NCBI GenBank assembly: GCA_018224415.1
Contig: JAGTUZ010000054.1
Location: forward strand, 1 to 8,165
Reading direction: 5' to 3'
DNA length: 8,165 bases
DNA from: Bacteroidota bacterium
GTDB taxonomy: Bacteria > Bacteroidota > Ignavibacteria > SZUA-365
Positions 6,614 through 8,165 of this stretch are shown one piece after another. The notes below the pieces were generated by a model. It did not search any database and was not told the origin of the DNA. It saw only the letters and a program-made list of their open reading frames with translations. The translations under genes and the position numbers were made by a program. The stretch's first letter is position 1, and every line of letters begins with the position of its first letter.

Positions 6614-7774
6614 TCATTCACCACTCCGGTGCCAGTCACTCTTCGGTGTGTAGGAACGTTGCAGCGCGCGCTGTTCGGCATGCCGGCGTTCGGCGAGGGC
6701 GACGAGGCGGTCGAGCAGTTCCGGATACGGGATGCCGACGGCAGCGAAGAGTTTTGGATACATGCTGATCGACGTGAAGCCCGGGATGGTATTGATCTCA
6801 TTGATGAAGAGTTCGCCGGTGGAACGGGAGAGCAGGAAATCCACCCGCGCCATTCCCTCGCATTCCAGCGCACGAAAGGCCTGGACGGCCAGCGCGCGGA
6901 TGCGGTCGGCCATGTCATCCGGCAGATCCGCCGGGATAAGCAGGGCCGAGGCGTTGTCGACATATTTGGCGTCATAGTCATAGAATTCGTTGCTGGGCAC
7001 GACCTCGCCCGGGACGCTGGCGAAGGGATCCTGGTTGCCCAGCACGGCCACCTCGATTTCCCGCGCTTCCGGGACGGCGTACTCGACAAGCACCTTGCGG
7101 TCGAACAGCGCCGCGTGGCGCAGGGCAGCGATCAGTTCCGCACGCGTCGTCGCCTTGCCGATGCCGACGCTGGAACCCAGGTTCGGAGGCTTGACAAACA
7201 GCGGCAGGCCGAGCGCCTCCTCCGCTTCCGCTGCGATTTCCTCGACACGCACGCGCACCTCGGTGGAAGGGTAATGCAGGAAGGCAGGCACCGGAATCCC
7301 GGCATCGCGATGCAGGCGTTTCTGCAGCACCTTGTCCATCGCCACCGCCGATCCGGCCACCCCGGCACCGACATAGGGCACATCGGCGAGTTCGAGCAGA
7401 CCCTGTAGCGAACCGTCCTCCCCGAAGGTCCCATGGATCACCGGAAACACAACGTCGATAGCGACCTCTTCCAGCGTCCCGCCTTTTTCCACCAGCAGTG
7501 CCCGTCTGCCGGGATCGGCCGGCAGGAAGCATGGCGCGCAATCTGCTGCGCCACCGTCAACACTCGGGCCGCCGTCAACACTCGGGCCGCCCTTACGCAG
7601 GAAGGCCATCGCTCCCGGACCCGTCCACCAGCGCCCCTGTTTGTCCACCCCCACCGGCACGATTGTATACCGCGCCGGATCGAGCGCCTTCATGACGGAT
7701 TCCGCGGACACCAGGGAGACTTCATGTTCTCCCGATCGTCCGCCGAACAGCACGGCGATGGTTTTGAGCTTCAT
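6614..7774 (-). CDS. ddl: D-alanine--D-alanine ligase
   Basis: This 386-residue ATP-grasp enzyme joins two D-alanines to make the dipeptide used by MurF for the peptidoglycan stem; it is cytoplasmic. Visible landmarks: VLFGGRSGEHEVSLVSAESV (8-27), VFPVIHGTFGEDGSLQG (109-125, substrate and first-D-Ala region), KPPNLGSSVGIG (195-206, ATP phosphate-binding loop), EYAVPEAREIEVAVLG (231-246), DYDAKYVDNAS (266-276), and MARVDFLL...FINEINTIPGFTSISMYPKL (308-342, metal and catalytic region). Tyr271 in the omega loop is the residue associated with D-Ala-D-Ala rather than D-Ala-D-Lac product, so it should be vancomycin-sensitive in type. The INTIPGFTSISMYP form is DdlA-like. It is somewhat longer than usual because of an insertion near residues 60-100 that contains an exact 6-residue duplication. 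It is the first gene of the operon; no Shine-Dalgarno sequence lies at normal distance from ATG 7774. Confidence 0.97.
   Translation of the reverse strand: MKLKTIAVLFGGRSGEHEVSLVSAESVMKALDPARYTIVPVGVDKQGRWWTGPGAMAFLRKGGPSVDGGPSVDGGAADCAPCFLPADPGRRALLVEKGGTLEEVAIDVVFPVIHGTFGEDGSLQGLLELADVPYVGAGVAGSAVAMDKVLQKRLHRDAGIPVPAFLHYPSTEVRVRVEEIAAEAEEALGLPLFVKPPNLGSSVGIGKATTRAELIAALRHAALFDRKVLVEYAVPEAREIEVAVLGNQDPFASVPGEVVPSNEFYDYDAKYVDNASALLIPADLPDDMADRIRALAVQAFRALECEGMARVDFLLSRSTGELFINEINTIPGFTSISMYPKLFAAVGIPYPELLDRLVALAERRHAEQRALQRSYTPKSDWHRSGE
7554..7589 (-). repeat. Exact 18-bp tandem duplication inside ddl
   Basis: Two perfect, adjacent 18-bp copies (7554-7571 and 7572-7589) encode GPSVDG twice at residues 63-74 of the ligase. 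The frame is kept. It lies in a variable loop between the GRWW strand and the conserved VAIDVVFPVIHG segment, where family members differ in length. Confidence 0.9.
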
Positions 7775-7805
7775 GGATGCATTCGGTTTGTGGTCGTTTT
7801 CCTTT

Positions 7806-7836
7806 CAAATGTACGGCGGTCGAAGCGCGAGACAAA
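7806..7836 (-). promoter_or_regulatory. Bacteroidota-type promoter of the ddl operon
   Basis: On the minus strand TTTG (7833-7836) is followed after 19 bases by TACATTTG (7806-7813), a full match to the known Bacteroidota -33 TTTG and -7 TAnnTTTG elements. Transcription would start near 7800, about 25 bases before the ddl ATG. An AAAGGAAAA lies at the expected 5' end of the mRNA. Within the leader, an ATG at about 7784 opens a 3-codon frame whose TGA overlaps the ddl start. Confidence 0.75.
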
Positions 7837-7845
7837 ACCCCAAAT

Positions 7846-7996
7846 GGAAAGGAGAGAGGAGAGAAGGGAAAGGGGGATGAGGGGCGACGAGGATCGAAGG
7901 GACCCCCGCGCAGCAGCGCGGGAGGTCAATTCCTCAGTGGTCACGTCCCGCGCTGATGCGCGGGGGTCCCTCTCCCCTTTCCCCTCTCCCCTCTCC
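7846..7996. repeat. Long imperfect inverted repeat with two REP-like hairpins and purine/pyrimidine arms
   Basis: The core arms 7899-7923 and 7946-7970 are inverted copies with 24 of 25 bases matching, separated by 22 bases. Each arm is itself a palindrome: CCCGCGC-AGCA-GCGCGGG (7905-7922) and CCCGCGC-TGAT-GCGCGGG (7947-7964). Outside them, an unbroken 32-base homopurine run (7846-7877) faces an unbroken 30-base homopyrimidine run (7967-7996); the two can pair imperfectly if about 22 bases of the left arm loop out. The arrangement (two REP-type hairpins in opposite orientation) resembles a REPIN/BIME or a small MITE-like element. It fills most of the divergent gap between the ddl promoter and the XRE promoter; no gene is seen here. 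Confidence 0.8.
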
Positions 7997-8023
7997 GCCT
8001 TCGCATTCTATGTGACCACATTT

Positions 8024-8041
8024 TGTCAAATACACTTGACA
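8024..8041. promoter_or_regulatory. Possible operator: TGTCAA-N6-TTGACA palindrome
   Basis: A perfect 6-bp inverted repeat with a 6-base spacer; its right half is the -35 hexamer of the XRE gene's promoter. Small dimeric XRE regulators often bind such sites and repress their own gene, so this is a candidate self-operator (inference). A second small palindrome, TGTG-AC-CACA, lies just upstream at 8011-8020. Confidence 0.4.
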
Positions 8042-8065
8042 CCGTCTCCACAATACATTACATTG
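8036..8065 (+). promoter_or_regulatory. Promoter of the XRE regulator, probably giving a leaderless mRNA
   Basis: TTGACA (8036-8041), 17 bases, then TACATT (8059-8064): a near-consensus sigma-70 layout that also reads as the Bacteroidota form TTG-N20-TACATTG. The -10/-7 box ends only 6 bases before the ATG at 8071, so transcription should begin at or very near the start codon. No Shine-Dalgarno sequence precedes the ATG, in agreement. Confidence 0.55.
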
Positions 8066-8070
8066 CCCCC

Positions 8071-8165
8071 ATGAACGACGACGCCCTGATCGGAACGAAT
8101 CTGCGGGAGGTGCGCAAGCGCCTGGGGTGGACGCAGGCAGAACTGGCGGAGCGCGTCGAGGTGAG
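8071..8165 (+). CDS. XRE-family helix-turn-helix regulator (3' partial)
   Basis: Only the first 31 codons are in the window. MNDDALIGTNLREVRKRLGWTQAELAERVEV matches the start of a Cro/CI-type HTH_3 domain: IGxxLRxxRKxxGWTQxELAERVxV, where GWTQAELAE is the first helix and turn of the DNA-binding motif. What follows the HTH (sensor, peptidase or nothing) cannot be seen. It is transcribed away from the ddl operon. The short distance to its promoter and the palindrome over the -35 box suggest self-regulation. Confidence 0.85.
   Translation, partial: MNDDALIGTNLREVRKRLGWTQAELAERVEV

Noticed and set aside
8036..8059. Alternative XRE promoter using the first TACATT (8054-8059)
   Set aside because: It leaves only 12 bases after TTGACA; the second TACATT (8059-8064) gives the normal 17.
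7433..8074. 213-residue plus-strand frame covering the 5' end of ddl and the divergent gap
   Set aside because: It is antisense to ddl, then runs through the palindromic repeat and both promoters; composition is low-complexity and no ribosome site or domain is present.

Overview
The window comes from a high-GC bacterium of the FCB group (Bacteroidota, Chlorobiota, Ignavibacteria or Kapabacteria-like). Four observations support this. The first gene ends in a type IX secretion (T9SS) C-terminal sorting domain. Three intergenic regions carry promoter elements of the Bacteroidota type, one of them a perfect TTTG-N19-TAnnTTTG. The short SpoU methyltransferase resembles the compact version common in Bacteroidota. 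Two proteins (DedA/YqaA type and TPMT-like) also look like FCB-group versions. The exact lineage cannot be fixed by eye.

Layout. Positions 1-3917 (+) are the 3' part of a very large secreted surface protein: DUF11-like domains, three tandem cysteine-rich units of about 108 residues, two more divergent units, and a T9SS type A sorting domain. A strong hairpin terminator follows (3952-3989). Next is a DedA/YqaA-type membrane protein (4081-4683, +). The convergent gap at 4684-4869 holds a 14-bp tandem repeat, a strong hairpin and a G8 run. A small secreted Cys/Lys-rich protein lies on the minus strand (4870-5136) with its own ribosome binding site and likely promoter.

Positions 5378-7774 (-) are a three-gene operon read leftward: D-alanine--D-alanine ligase, then a TPMT-like SAM methyltransferase, then a SpoU/TrmH RNA methyltransferase. 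The last two overlap by ATGA. It is driven by a textbook Bacteroidota promoter at 7806-7836. The divergent gap at 7837-8035 contains a long imperfect inverted repeat: a homopurine arm, two REP-like GC hairpins, and a homopyrimidine arm. The window ends in the first 31 codons of an XRE-family regulator (8071, +) whose promoter sits so close to the ATG that the mRNA is probably leaderless; a TGTCAA/TTGACA palindrome covers its -35 region.

The genes do not form one obvious system. The ligase supplies peptidoglycan precursors, and the surface protein and the DedA protein belong to the envelope, but the other methyltransferases and the regulator have no visible functional tie. The items most worth following up are the undescribed-looking Cys-rich repeat in the surface protein, the palindromic element at 7846-7996, the small secreted Cys-rich protein, and the leaderless, possibly self-regulated XRE gene.
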